Source: Gnetum montanum
Taxonomy: Eukaryota; Streptophyta; Gnetopsida; Gnetales; Gnetaceae
Reading direction: 5' to 3'
Assembly (NCBI GenBank): GCA_015680685.1
Contig: MNCI01015542.1
Location: 317,792-381,791, forward strand
Length of the DNA stretch: 64,000 nucleotides
This document shows positions 1 through 11,175 of this stretch, piece after piece. The position numbers were made by a program, and so were the translations under genes. The notes below the pieces were generated by a model, which saw only the letters and a program-made list of their open reading frames with translations, was not told the DNA's origin and did not search any database. Each line of letters starts with the position of its first letter. Positions within the stretch are counted from its first letter, which is position 1.

Positions 1-1475
1 TGCTAAGTGGTTGGTACAACATTTAGATGACTCAGATATTATAGGGACCCTCCTCCAATTAAGGCTTCATCAAGCATTTCCTAAAAATAAGCCCTTCTGG
101 AAAGACATCCATTTCGTTAATTGGATTCTTTTCCCCCTCACTATCATTCTTCCCAGATCTCATGTTTTCAAAAGCATTTGGAGGGCCTGGAAAATTGTAT
201 ACACTCACATAGACTGGACTAACGTTAAAATCAACCCTACTATCCTCTCTAAAGTGTGTCCGTGCTGGTTACCTCTGTCACCCACTCCCCTTGCTATCAC
301 AAATGCTAAGGTGGTTACCTCGTGGTATCGAAAAGGTGTGATTTCCTTGAATTGTCTTAGGCTGGCTAGTCATTGGATTTCAGGGGTCTAGTTTAACACT
401 TTGTATGGGGAGTCGACTGCAATGAACCATTGCCTAGTTCAGATTTACTCTTTTCTCCATGGTCACTGGCACCTGGATGTTACAGTGCAAAGCCTTTTTC
501 ATGGCCTTCAATGGCTTAATGGGGTTAAACTCTTGCCCTATCGGCCATATGTCCCCTTTCATCTCATCCATGACCCATCTGAAGTCATTCAATGTTGCAA
601 TAAATATTGGCACAAACAAGATTCAGAAACATTTTGGATCCCTCTCTTCCAACTGATTTGGAAACTTCCGACCCTCCCCAAAATTAAGCAGTTCCTTTGG
701 TGTCTTCTCCACCATGGTCTTCCTATCGAAAAATGTCTAGAATATCTTGGGATTCCCAATTCCACTTGCCCTCTATGTGGTGGATAAGATGACTTTGTCC
801 ATGTGTTTTGGCAATGTCCCTTTGCTCAACATGTGTGGCAGTGGAATTCTAAAGCTTTTCCATCCTACAACCTATCTCAAGAGGATGCCATATTCGAATT
901 CTTGAACATTACTTCTACTAATCTTAATTTTCTATGGAAAGTTATTAGGCCTACTATTTTATATTATATTTGGAAGTGAAGATGCAATGTTCTATTTCAA
1001 AAGACAGAGTATTCTAACAAATGTTTGCTTACCAAGTTGGAGATGTTGCAGATCTTTCGCCTCACCTATTTTCAACTCACATCTCAAGCATCCAAGTTCA
1101 ATCTGGACAGTCATCAATTGGTTCATCTCCTGCAGCTATGGGAAAGACCTATGTGTTTCAGTTACACTTAGCATCAGTAATCTCTGCAAGGAAGTTTTCC
1201 CTTTTATTGTGTGGATTCACCATTGGCATTCCCTCTATCCTTAATTGAGAGCTCCTTGCCTCATCTAATTCTATGTCATTCTATTTTGTAAAAATCCAGT
1301 CTATGCGAACATTTGGTTGTGCCCCAACTTGGGGTACCTCCTATAATACTCGTTTATTTCTAAGGTGTTTCCCGAGTTTCATTCACGATGCTCTTAGTTT
1401 TCCCATTCCCTTAACCCTATGACTTATTCAAGTTTTTGTAATTGATGCACCTTTAATTTCAATAAACTTCTTTTT
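1..1475 (+). pseudogene. LINE (L1-type) ORF2 3' fragment with zf-RVT domain
   Basis: This is the 3' part of an L1-type retrotransposon polyprotein, cut off by the window start. One frame runs from position 11 to about 1240 and is broken by stops near 389, 785 and 977. After the first stop it carries the reverse-transcriptase zinc-binding domain found at the C-terminus of plant LINE ORF2: a Trp- and Leu-rich segment (KIKQFLWCLLHHGLP) followed by CPLCGG, then HVFWQCPFAQHVW, giving a CxxC...H...C arrangement. The 3' end is not sharp. An AATAAA-like stretch at about 1460 is followed by a run of Cs near 1485, and no poly(A) tail survives. The stops and missing 5' part make it a dead fragment. It is a different copy from the minus-strand LINE that starts at 2.2 kb. 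Confidence 0.75.
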
Positions 1476-1860
1476 GGGGTCCGACACCCCCCCCCCTCCA
1501 AAATCGGACCAAATATTTAACCCAATAAATAGTGCCATATTTTTATTACATTTTTAAGTTTAATATATTGTATATTACTAATTTTGATCCTAGCCAAAAA
1601 CTAAAATTTCTATATTTAATTTCACACTTTAACTAAGGTAGGTTTAGAGGAAACAAATAGAAAATGCCGAGTACCTTACTAGGTTAGCGATGGATATGAT
1701 CTCATGTTAAAATATTATTTTTATTAATTTTAGAACTTCTGAGTTATTTATATTTTCTTTACGGTTTTAGTTTTCCTAATAGAATTTAACCTTTTTATGA
1801 AACCTTAGCATGTCCCTTTAGGGATGTTGAAACTTGAAATAAGTGAAACATGGACACACC

Positions 1861-2002
1861 ACAAAATTTATAGAAGTTTATAACTTAATGCTCCCTAATA
1901 GAATCGAACCACAAAATTTATAGAAGTTTATAACTTAATGCTCCCTAATAGAATCGAACCACAAAATTTATAGAAGTTTATAACTTAATGCTCCCTAATA
2001 GA
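1861..2002. repeat. 50-bp tandem repeat, 3 copies, beside an ambiguous base
   Basis: Three head-to-tail copies of a 50-bp unit lie at 1861-1910, 1911-1960 and 1961-2002 (the last is partial) and look identical. The unit begins ACAAAATTTATAGAAG. The only N in the window is at 2003, right after the third copy. Perfect identity in an otherwise decayed region suggests either a very recent duplication or an assembly artefact. The rest of 1476-2230 is AT-rich with no gene I can support. Confidence 0.85.
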
Positions 2003-2229
2003 NCATCTTTACAACTAATCATGAAAATCCTCTTCTTTAGGTAGGAAAAAGATTAGGCCTTATCCTTTTTTAGAAACACTATCATGGGTTTTCACTTCTT
2101 ACGAAAGGTTTTCTTGTAGAGAAGGAGAAAACTTTATCTTAAAAGAAAACATCGGTTAGAGATAAAAAAACAAACCTTCCCATCCTTAAGCCTCTAAAAT
2201 AAAAAGAAATTAATATTGTAGAAAAAGAA

Positions 2230-4880
2230 ATTAATTTTGTAACTTTCATTCTAAGCTTTTTTCCTTGAAATTATAGTTCTAAAGGGACATCTTTAAGAAT
2301 TTAGTATTTCACACCTATACAAAAATATAGTTATGCTCTTACTATTGGAAAATAATTGCACATCAAATCTTCTAAATAGAGTTGAAAACATAGGGTCGAA
2401 GACATTTCCAAATGCAAAAAAATAAGTAGACAACGTAGCATGATCACCAAGGATGACTTCATTGATGCTTGGTTAAAAGTTGTTACCAATTCTAGATGTC
2501 CATTTCCAAGCATGCTAAGCAATAAGACATTAAAAAACATGAGAAATTGAGTCTTTACTTTTAGAAAAGACATTGAGGAGAGACATTTCTCATATATTTA
2601 AGACCTAAATGAATAAGATGCCATAAAAAATACAAATTTTAGAAAATGTAGGAGTTCTCTATCTTTTATTTTTCTCATCCAAAAGTATGATAATAATTGC
2701 ATCTTCTAGGCCTTATTGAATTTGTAATGAATAAATTCATTCTTTATAATATTCTCATAAGAAACTTTCGAATTAAAAGGAAAAATATATCTATCATCCT
2801 TTCAAAAAAATATTTAGAAAATCTCGATGTAAATTGTTATCAACTTTAACTAAATTTTTGAAGATTAGAAATTAATTTTTAAAAATTCTTTTTACTTTTT
2901 CTATTCAAACCATAGAGGCTAGAAACTTCATTCCAAATAATCCATTTATCATGCATACATAGACAAGAAACTACAATGATACCAAATCTACTCTAAGTAG
3001 TACACAATCTATATGCATTAGTAGGCCAAGCTCCTTCATTAAAATGAAGCCACCATGGGCTATTTTTCTTAAGCATATCTTTTGAAACTATAATATGATT
3101 GTAATTCTAATATTTACAAACCTTGAACCATGATTTCTAAATTTGTTTAAGAATTGAAAAACTAGAAATAGAAATGACCTAAGGAAATAGAAAATAAGGA
3201 TGAAAGTCATTAGAAGACCAAGTACTATCATTCTTAGATTTTCCTTGCCTAATACTATTTCTTAAAAGGAGCATCTAAACATAATCTCCAATAATGCAAT
3301 TTGCAATCCATTTTACGACAACAAAAATACCATAGTTATAACAATTAATAAGACCAAGTCCTCCATCTTTTTTACTGCTAGTGGAAATATTCCAAGTAAC
3401 TATAGAAAAATCTTTTCTATGTTGTGTAGCAGACCAAAGAAACTGACGGATAATATGATTAATTCTCTCATAAGAAGTTTTAAAAGGACCCTAACAACTA
3501 GGGTAATAAAAATGAGCTGATTGAAGCATTTACTTAATAACTAAAAATTTACAAGGGTGAGCTTCTTTTCTTTTCATTTATCAAGATTTTTAAAAAATTT
3601 TATCAACCACATAATTCTACAAAATAGTAAGATTAGATCAAAAGTAAAAGGTACTTTAAAAATTTTAAAGAAATAATCTTTTTTCAAGATTTTCCAAGAC
3701 TTGAGGGTAACCCACTTGTTATTATTATCATTACAATCAATAATAGATTTTTGTTAGTTGATCCAAGGGCTAGATAACAAGCAGTAATCCTTGACTCTAC
3801 CTAAAATAGTATTGATATGTTGTAGAGAATTGTTGATCATAAAAAAAAGATTCATTTGCAAAGTACATGTTAAGTAATTATGTACCTTGATCATCAGTTG
3901 AAACTCCCTTCATGAAATTCCTTTGTAAATCATAATGTAGATTATGTGAAAGAAAATCTATAACAATAATTAAAAAAAATAGGCAATTAAAGGACAACCT
4001 TAACAACTGATCATTGAAGAGAAAATAAGGAAAGCATTAGCATCAATGAGTAAGGTATGAACAAGTTGAATAAAATAATCACCAAATCCTAGTTTATAGA
4101 GACAAAAAATAATGAAATTCTATTCAATCCTGTCATAAGCTTGGGCATAATCTAAATTAAAAAAAAAGTAATATTGTGGTTAATATCATAAGCCTATTGC
4201 ATTTTCTCCCAAGATGAAATAACATTATTCAAGATATGTCTATCTTTAACAAAACCAATCTACTCAGGTCTCATGATATCTTTTGATGTAATTTTTGTTT
4301 CAAGAATATTTTGATATGCTTTTATTTTAAGATGTGGAATATGTGTACTAGAGGCCTCAAGGATTTTGTGCTAAAACCTTTAAAACAAGGATCTTTAATG
4401 ATTGAATCATTTATATAAAGTGATTCCAATTTAGGTACTTGACCATTTCCTTTTAGAAATTAAAAAAATTCTTTACAAGGTTCATCTTTAAATTTTAACC
4501 AACTCATGCGACTAGTGAGAGTACTTTTAGCTTTAAAAGTATCCCAACTTTGTTTAGCATAATGAGCTTTAGTCTAGGCTTTTTGAGTCTCAAAATCAAA
4601 GGAATTCTATTCTACAAGGATTTGCATTTGCTTTATAGATTTTGCAAGATATTCTTCAACTTGACACTTACACTTAGCAAATTGCTTTCCAAACTATCTA
4701 ATAAAAAGTCATAGTAATCATTGTATGACTTTTATTTTTATATTGCACTAAGTGAAATTAATCAATATTAGTATTTTCATTGTTATTCCTGATTAAAAAT
4801 TTCCTTTTTTTTTGATGAAGAATTCTCTTTGGATATCAAGAGTTTACTGGCACATTTAGAATTAAAAGGATTAGTAAAAG
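2230..4880 (-). pseudogene. LINE ORF2 (RT to C-terminus), left half of a split LINE
   Basis: Reading leftward on the minus strand, this is a decayed L1-type reverse transcriptase. Recognisable pieces in order are a pre-RT segment (MSWLKFKDEPCKEFF), the entry motif GFVKDRHILNN, the palm segment LDYAQAYDRIE (consensus D..KAYDR.EW), and a region matching RG.RQGCPLSPYLF with substitutions. The catalytic loop reads about MYFANES where active enzymes have a Y/F-A-D-D core, so the active site is lost. A downstream segment near 3.2-3.4 kb (KKDGGLGLINCYNYG) matches the conserved GGLG motif after the RT. There are many stops. The LINE stops at 4880, where element A begins with an AAAAG target duplication, and its N-terminal half resumes at 41062. 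Confidence 0.7.
4876..4880. repeat. Left target-site duplication of element A (AAAAG)
   Basis: The five bases before the LTR end TGATGAGT at 4881 are AAAAG. The same five bases follow the other end of element A at 41062-41066. This defines a single 36.2-kb insertion unit in the LINE. Confidence 0.8.
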
Positions 4881-5739
4881 TGATGAGTCACAAGGTACCC
4901 CTACACACAACCATACGAATCATGAGCATTCATGCATGATTGGGTCAAATTCTGTGGATGGGATTAGTTGTGCATCTAGATCATTATGCCTTGATCATAG
5001 TTCGTGGTCTTTCCACTTGGACTAGTGGTAACTTTGTCATGTATGGTTTAGTCTAGACTAAGGCATATGATTCTTGATGTTGTTCGACCCTAAGCTACTT
5101 CTAACATAATAAAGAAATTAATTTTTTAATCTAATTAATGATGGAAAGTAAAGTCTCACTAGTCTATGTGTGATGGGTATTCGTTCGTCACCTTCTATAC
5201 ATGCCTTGGAATTTGTGCAACTATTGATGGGATTACCAGGCATACCATTACTAGGTGTACCAAATGATAACACTACTAGGTTACCAAATAGTTACACTTA
5301 AGCACTTGCGATCAATCATGCTCATTCTACTTAATGGCAGAAAATGATAAAGAGCAAAAAATGATGAATATTAACTAAGGAAAATAATAAGCATTTAAGT
5401 AATTAAAAAATAGTAATAAAGCCAAGTGGATGCTACAATGATGGAAGTAATCTTAATCTCTATTGCCAAACATGTAACATGTCCAAGTATGTCACCCTCG
5501 AATAATGATGTTGTACAATCACTTAACATCACACTACGGGCACGCACTGGAAACTAACAAAACTTGAAATCTATCAAAATCTATGAACCTATCTATATCT
5601 ATCTCTCTCTCTCAATTGTGCACCCAAGTGTTGTATTTATAGGCTAGCATGAAAGGGATGATATCAGATCCTCGACATCAAAGGTTTTGCCTTGATATCA
5701 AATACCTGATATTGTGATTTTGCAAAACATGACTCATCA
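4881..5739 (-). mobile_element. 3' LTR of element A (Athila-like, minus strand)
   Basis: An 859-bp LTR in reverse orientation. In this family the sense LTR starts TGATGAGTCATG and ends CCACTCATCA, so its ends form an 8-bp inverted repeat. Here the reverse-complemented 3' end is at 4881 (TGATGAGTCACAAGG) and the sense 5' end is at 5739 (GACTCATCA on the plus strand). U3 contains several GATATC-type motifs (5650-5715), and a TATA-like box (TATTTATAGG on plus) lies near 5635. It matches the split LTR at 19001-19354 plus 40537-41061 closely along its whole length, including the block around 5230-5300, and is its 3' partner. Confidence 0.8.
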
Positions 5740-7139
5740 TACCCCTACAATTGAATGAAAACTTGTTCTTGAGTTAAACAAAAATGAGGAACAAGTTCTT
5801 TACAAAATATTGGGAAGGTATGGGATTATTAATTGACTTAAATAAGCACACACCTTGACTCTTTCATGTCGTAGTGGTATTTTACACAAAATGGACACAT
5901 CATGATAAAACAACAAAACAACAAAACTAGGGAAGCTCATGTAGTTCTAGAAGGTGGTGGCTCTTCCATGGGTTGCTTCTCCTTATCATTAGGCTTCTGG
6001 AATTTATAGTGATTCAAGTGCACTTGCAAATTTTTCTCCTCTGTTCTTTGGTCATGTGCCATCTAGGCTGATGAGCTGATGTGTGTTGGAACTAGTACAT
6101 CCCACAAATGTGGTAGCTATGGGAACATTTGATTTGCTTTCATGTACCATGCTACAAACTAGCACCATTCCTCCTCAAAAGCTCTAGCCTTTTCTTTTAG
6201 TTCATGATGATCTATTAATCTTTTAGCTAGGTCTAAGGCTACAGCTCTTTTCCCATGGTAGTAAGCCTTAATTGCTTCTAGTTTTGAGTTTGCCACATGG
6301 AGTTTTGTAGAGAATTTTTCCTATCTACACACTCTTTTGCATACAAGAAATAAGTGGCTACTACTTGTTGTTCCAACTCATTTTTTTCTAGACTTGTTGT
6401 TAACTTGGGAAGGTTGACGTAGTGAAGGTTAGCTAATGTCATGTACTCTTTCAAATCTTCAATCTATAGGTCCCTGTTCTTCACTTTCGCTTGGTGGACT
6501 AAGGAATAGCTATCCAAGATGGGCTACTAGTCAGGATTTTGCATTGACAAGGAATTGATCTTTGCCATCTAAATTTCTTTTTCATTAATTTTTTTATACA
6601 TGCCAATCTGGTCTCAAAAGTGCCCTTTCAACTTTTCATGCTTCTTGGCCTCATTTTACCATGCACTTATCTTGATTGCAGATTTTTGATGTATTGCGGG
6701 GACCTCCTCCATTATGAGGGTTTAGTTTTCTCTAGCCAATCTACTTATATCCTAGTTGACCCTCACTAATTACTCCCTCAATTTATGGATACTTTCTTTC
6801 AAAATGTTTTTCTATTTCTAAACAGTGGTCAATGTAGCATTATTAGCAGCAAGCTGCTTGTTCTTCTCTTGTGTAGTGATCAATGCCTTCCTATGGGCAT
6901 ATGCTTGGGCTTCAATGACTGAGGCATTCCAGACTACATTCTCCTTTTCTTGTTTAATAACTTTATTTTGTTCAATTAATTGGCCAAGTTACTTTATTCG
7001 AAATTGTTTCAATTGGTCAAGCACAATGAATTAGAAAGGATTCCTTCTTTCATCTCTCAAGGCAACTACTCCTACATGCTCTACTTTGGTCTTTGCCATG
7101 ACTAGTTTTCCTTTTGTGAAAATGAGGTTGGATTATATT
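5740..7139 (-). pseudogene. Element A: polypurine tract and C-terminal half of ORF X
   Basis: In the minus sense this runs into the 3' LTR. Next to the LTR is a purine-rich GTAGGGGTA preceded by CAAGAACAAGTTTTCATTC. E1 has almost the same context before its own 3' LTR (GAAGACAAGTTTTCATTC), so both share this end. Upstream is the C-terminal part of ORF X: Lys/Glu/Gln/Leu-rich coiled-coil-like sequence (for example QEKENVVWNAS) and a motif HQKSAIKI that corresponds to CQKSAIEI in E1 near 59.42 kb, followed by a Pro-rich end (EEPPPS). Frameshifts and stops are frequent. It is separated from its N-terminal half by the solo LTR at 7140-8119. Confidence 0.6.
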
Positions 7140-8119
7140 TGATGAGTGGCGAGGTACCCCTACACTCAACCATACGAAACGAGCATAGCACGCGTGATCC
7201 GATCGAACTCCGCAGACTAAATGCCTTCATGCCCCATAGAACACTTGGGGTTAATCATTCATTGTCTTCCCAGAGTTACTTGTTGTTGTCACGGTGTATG
7301 GTTAAGTAAGTCCGAGGTATATGATTTTTATAGTCTTTTCTGGTTTTTCTCCTATGCTAAAGGGTGAAGGGTTGAGAAACTAGCTAACTCTAACTAAGGA
7401 CTAATTCTAAATTAACTAGCATCAGCATCTATTCCCACTTACCGTACACACCCTGAACTATGCAACTGTGGCTACCAAACGTTAATCGTTATTGGGATCA
7501 CCACACGTAACACACATGCTCGAAGTGGTCATATTGAGGCACTTAATTAGCCTAAACGTGACGAGTAGCCGATTCCTTGACTATTCATACACATCCATAG
7601 ATGCTCGTAATCAAGTCGTACTCATCCCGCGTTCTAGGAGATCAGGGTGAGAGAGACTAATCGTGATGAGCAGCTGATTCCTTGATTAGCCATACACATT
7701 CGTCAATGCTTGTAATCAAGTCGTACTCATGCCGCACTAATGCATGTAATAAATAACAGGTAATAAATAACAAGTAATAAATCCTATTCCATGCACTGCA
7801 AGGTTTATCCACAAAGCTCATCTTTATTGCTATACACAACTTGTGTTCAAGTACAAAGCTGCTCGAATAAAGATCCGTTCACATGGGGACTCCTACTGTG
7901 GGCACATGGAAAATATTCTATCTTTGGAGTGATAAAACTACCAGAGTTTCCCTACTTTAATCCTAGGATGAGAAAAAAAAAGGAGTACCACCTCTTATTT
8001 ATAGATTTGGCGATGGACCACGATATCATGTACACGACATCACAGGGAAAGACGCGATATCGCGTATGCGATATCGCATGGGATGCGATATCATGGCTTG
8101 TGCATATCGCATCTCATCA
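7140..8119 (-). mobile_element. Solo LTR (Athila-like family) inserted in ORF X of element A
   Basis: A 980-bp LTR on the minus strand that starts TGATGAGTGGCGAGGTACC and ends TCTCATCA. Flanking bases are ATATT (7135-7139) and GTATT (8120-8124), a five-base TSD with one mismatch. No primer site or polypurine tract adjoins it, and ORF X continues on both sides, so it is solo. Its U3 (8030-8110) is packed with palindromes such as GCGATATCGC. A TATA-like box lies near 8000 and the polyadenylation-like region near 7820-7870. It is closer in sequence to B's LTR at 10250 than to A's own LTRs. Confidence 0.75.
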
Positions 8120-9190
8120 GTATTGCAATAACATCATTGGGGATGTCAAACAGAGTTGTCATTTCTTGTTCAATATGCAATAATCTATCAAGCATATCCC
8201 CATGGACTGTAGGATTCATTGAAGTTCAAGCTAACATTTTTGCTCTCTGGTTCAAATGTGCTAGGGGCATAACAAGCACATTAAAGGATTCTTTAATGTG
8301 GTCTGTGATAACTTTTGTAGCTCTTGCTACATCTTGGTGCTACATGACCATAATTGTGGCACCTTCTTCCATTTCAAGCACCACTTGAAAAGATGCAGCA
8401 TTTCTAAAGATATGTTGTAATCATAGGGCTTCTTCTCTTGCTTGCAAAGAGATCTACCCCCTTCATGGATTAGAAGAAATTGTAGGATGAATAACATCAT
8501 TTATGACTTAGAAGAGGTTTCATCCTTGCTTTCCCAATTTAGAGTTTCAACTATTCTCTACAGATGGCTCATTATGGGCCTATAGTCTTGTGGTGGTGGC
8601 AGTGAATCTTACGACTCTCATTGTTGCATTGGTTCTTGTTGGGGCTCATTTTTTGGTTCTTATTCCAACTCCTTCTTTGGTTCTTGTTCATCACCAAGGT
8701 CTTTCCTTGGTGCTACGGGTTTGAGCAATTTAGTGAAGGAAGTATTTTGAGCCCTCATGGGAACATCATTAGTATAACCCAAGATTCCAGTGCACTTGCA
8801 CAACTTTCTAATTAGGCAAGGGAATGGAAGTGTTAGCTTTCCTACCTTTCTTTCCTTGAACCACCTTTGAATTTCCATGATGTACAACTAGGCAAGATTG
8901 ACATTATATTCGCCCATCAAGATTGCACTTCCTTTGGCCACATAAGTTGATTTATGATCCTTAGTTCTACAATTATGAAACATTTCAAGAAAAATTCCCA
9001 AAAAGTGTTAACTTCATTTATGATCCTTCATAATTGGCTTCTTTTCCCTTATGTAGGACTTATAATGATGGTTATGATCCCTTGGGTGAAATAATTAGAG
9101 GTTCTAACATACATACGATTAATAGTTCATTAAAATACTTAAGTTTTTTTTAACATTCTTACCCTTATAATACCTTCTAAGTGATAGCAA
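8120..9190 (-). pseudogene. Element A: N-terminal half of ORF X (putative plant transposon protein-like)
   Basis: The minus strand encodes a segment with the order AKGSAILMGEYNVNLA, YIMEIQRWFKERK, LPFPCLIRKLCKCTGI, then a Glu/Pro/Lys-rich tail. It aligns with E1 at 58.08-58.30 kb (LTFLCLIRKLCKRVGI). Both resemble, from memory, the plant 'putative plant transposon protein' domain with its G-KS/EYNV...I...E then F-PSLI..LC motif order. The function of that family is not established, and I assign only a family resemblance. The longest open stretch is 8887-8660. The frame leads into the internal U3-like segment at 9390-9540 upstream and into the 5740-7139 half downstream. Confidence 0.6.
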
Positions 9191-9389
9191 ATTTCGAAAA
9201 ATTGGCACAAGGTTTCCACACAAGCACCCTCCCCCAACTAAATTGAACACTTTAGGATCAAATGGGTTTAAAAATCACAAAAATTGGAGTGGCACAAAGC
9301 ACGATATTACATGTGGAAGTTGGTTGTGCATAGCTTTTAGGTGAGAGAGAAAAATGCAAAAACTCCCCTACCATCAATTGATGATAATG

Positions 9390-9540
9390 AATTTTTTTTT
9401 TTAGCATTGCGAGGCCCCTATTTATAGGGTTTTATGAATCCAATATTAGGTATCTAACATCAACTTCCACTTGATATCACATAGTTGATATCGGGGTTCT
9501 TGAAATTTCATTTGATGAGGACATTCAACATGGAAAATGA
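9390..9540 (-). promoter_or_regulatory. Internal U3/TATA-like segment upstream of ORF X in element A
   Basis: Read on the minus strand, this starts with a CTCATCAAATG edge, then two GATATC motifs, a GATGTTAGATACC stretch, and a TATA box CCTATAAATAGG near 9418-9430. The same order of GATATC repeats, GATGT-containing spacer and CCTATAAATA box occurs in U3 of A's own LTR (5739 down to about 5630, minus sense). No R/U5 end or primer site follows; a leader leads straight to ORF X. The resemblance is visible by eye and no score was computed. E1 has a corresponding segment at 56840-56935. Confidence 0.5.
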
Positions 9541-10249
9541 AGCTCTATGATTGGTTGGAAGGTTTCATGTAAAATCCAAAGTTTTGGGATAAGTGAGAAT
9601 TCATATTTATGCATTGGTAGTGTGAGAAGATGGAATCACATATATTAAAAGCTTTAGAAGATGTAAGAAATGGGTTATTGGATTCATGGTATAGAACGAA
9701 TAGGTTATGTGATAAGGGAAGGTATTAAATTTAACATTTATGTAGTTTGAAGGTCCAAGATGATGCAGTTGTGTCAGTCAAGTACAAGTTACAATAGTTA
9801 TACAAGTGGATCCTCCCCAAAGCAGGCTCCGCCCTTAATGCCCTTGTATAACCACACCCAAAAAATATCCGTAGGCACCAAAGGGGTTGAATGCAATGCA
9901 TACCTATTGAGAAAAACACACATATTAAACCACAAACTCTATGTTACACAAGACCATAAGTTATGATCATATGAATAGCGAGATGAGATAGATTTTAGAA
10001 GGGATTGCAGAAATAGGGACGTGAGGTTCCCCACCATAAGCATAATGAATCATTGTGTGTTATTAATAGTTAAAGTAATTAGTACCCCTTCTTTCCAAGA
10101 TTCAAACGAAGTCCAAACCACATTTTAGTGGCATCACATTGTTTTATCTCTTAGATTGACAACCATAAGACTACCACCATTGCAAGGAGCAGCATCAATT
10201 GGCATTTTTGTCCAAGGAAGGAGTTTATTTATGGAACTTTTTGTGATGA
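9541..10249 (-). mobile_element. Element A: spacer between integrase end and ORF X promoter
   Basis: No coding sequence is recognised. On the minus strand one block near 9790-9850 (GGGGAGGATCCACTTGTAT) matches E1 at about 56540-56562 (GGGGAGGATGCACTTGTAT), and neighbouring stretches also align. The spacer is therefore an inherited part of the A/E1 family. It is cut at 10250 by element B. Confidence 0.5.
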
Positions 10250-11029
10250 TGATGAGCTGCAATATCGTGTCCACGCGATATCGTGGCCCGCCACAATGTC
10301 TATAAATAAGAGGCATCTTTCCCTATTTTAAACACTTATACTTAGACCCTTAGCCAAACTATAGCAGTTTTACCATTCTAGAGTTAGAATCATTTCCATG
10401 TGCTCACAGTAGGAGTCGTAAAGTGAACGGATCTTTATTCAAGCAAATTGTACCTGAGCACACATTTGTGTACAACAATAAAGATGAGCTTTCTGATAAA
10501 CCTTGTAGCATATGGACTAAGCTAAATAGAAATTAATTATTGTTAAATGTTTAATTGATTTCCTAGATAATTAATCTCTCTCAACCCTTGACTCTCCTAG
10601 TTAAGTGCACTCAGTACGACCGCTTTGAGCACGTGTGTAACGCTTAGTAACCCAGTAATGAGTAGCGTTTGGTAATCCCAAAAGCATTGCACTGGTTTAG
10701 GGTGTGTGTGGCAAGTGGGAAGGGATACTAGTGCTAGGACAATTAGAACTTAGTTAGTTAATAGTTAATGAAAGTTAGTCACTTAGTGCTCTTCACCTTC
10801 CCCTATTAGCATAAGATGTTAAAAAGATAAAAGATATAAAAACCATATACCTCAAGCTTACTTAACCATACAACTGTGATAATATAAGTAAGTTTGGGAA
10901 GATAGTGATTGATTAACCTTAAGTATTACATTAGGTTGCATAAGCACTTAGTCCTTGGAGTTCAACCAGATCACGCGTGAGATGCTCGTATTCATATGGT
11001 TGAGTGTAGGGGTACCTCGCCACTCATCA
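10250..11029 (+). mobile_element. 5' LTR of element B (Athila-like, plus strand)
   Basis: A 780-bp LTR starting TGATGAGCTGC and ending CTCGCCACTCATCA, immediately followed by a primer-binding site. A TATA box (TCTATAAATAAGAGG) lies at about 10298-10312 and an AATAAA signal near 10480. U3 is short, with one GATATC and one ATATCG motif. The sequence is a reverse-complement relative of the solo LTR at 7140-8119. No 3' LTR for B is found before element A's minus-strand sequence resumes at about 16.33 kb, so B has lost its 3' end. Confidence 0.8.
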
Positions 11030-11030
11030 T

Positions 11031-11049
11031 TGGCACCATTGTTGGGGAC
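11031..11049 (+). other. Primer-binding site of element B (tRNA-Asp type)
   Basis: TGGCACCATTGTTGGGGAC, one base after the LTR. It differs at a few positions from the complement of the plant tRNA-Asp 3' end used by the Athila/Tat branch (TGGCGCCGTTGCCGGGGA); the changes are mainly transitions. Confidence 0.75.
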
Positions 11050-11175
11050 TTAGTTGTTTGTGTGCTATGTAGAACATAGGAGATCATTCACATCGTTGGG
11101 ACACTAAAACGAATCCTTATGTTTGATCAAAATAAAAATAAGATAACAGTAGACAGCACACCGAACAAGACAAAA

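Noticed and set aside
6825-7034. Plus-strand hydrophobic 69-codon frame as a membrane protein
   Set aside because: It is the complement of the Lys/Glu/Gln coiled-coil part of A's ORF X, which reads as hydrophobic on the opposite strand.
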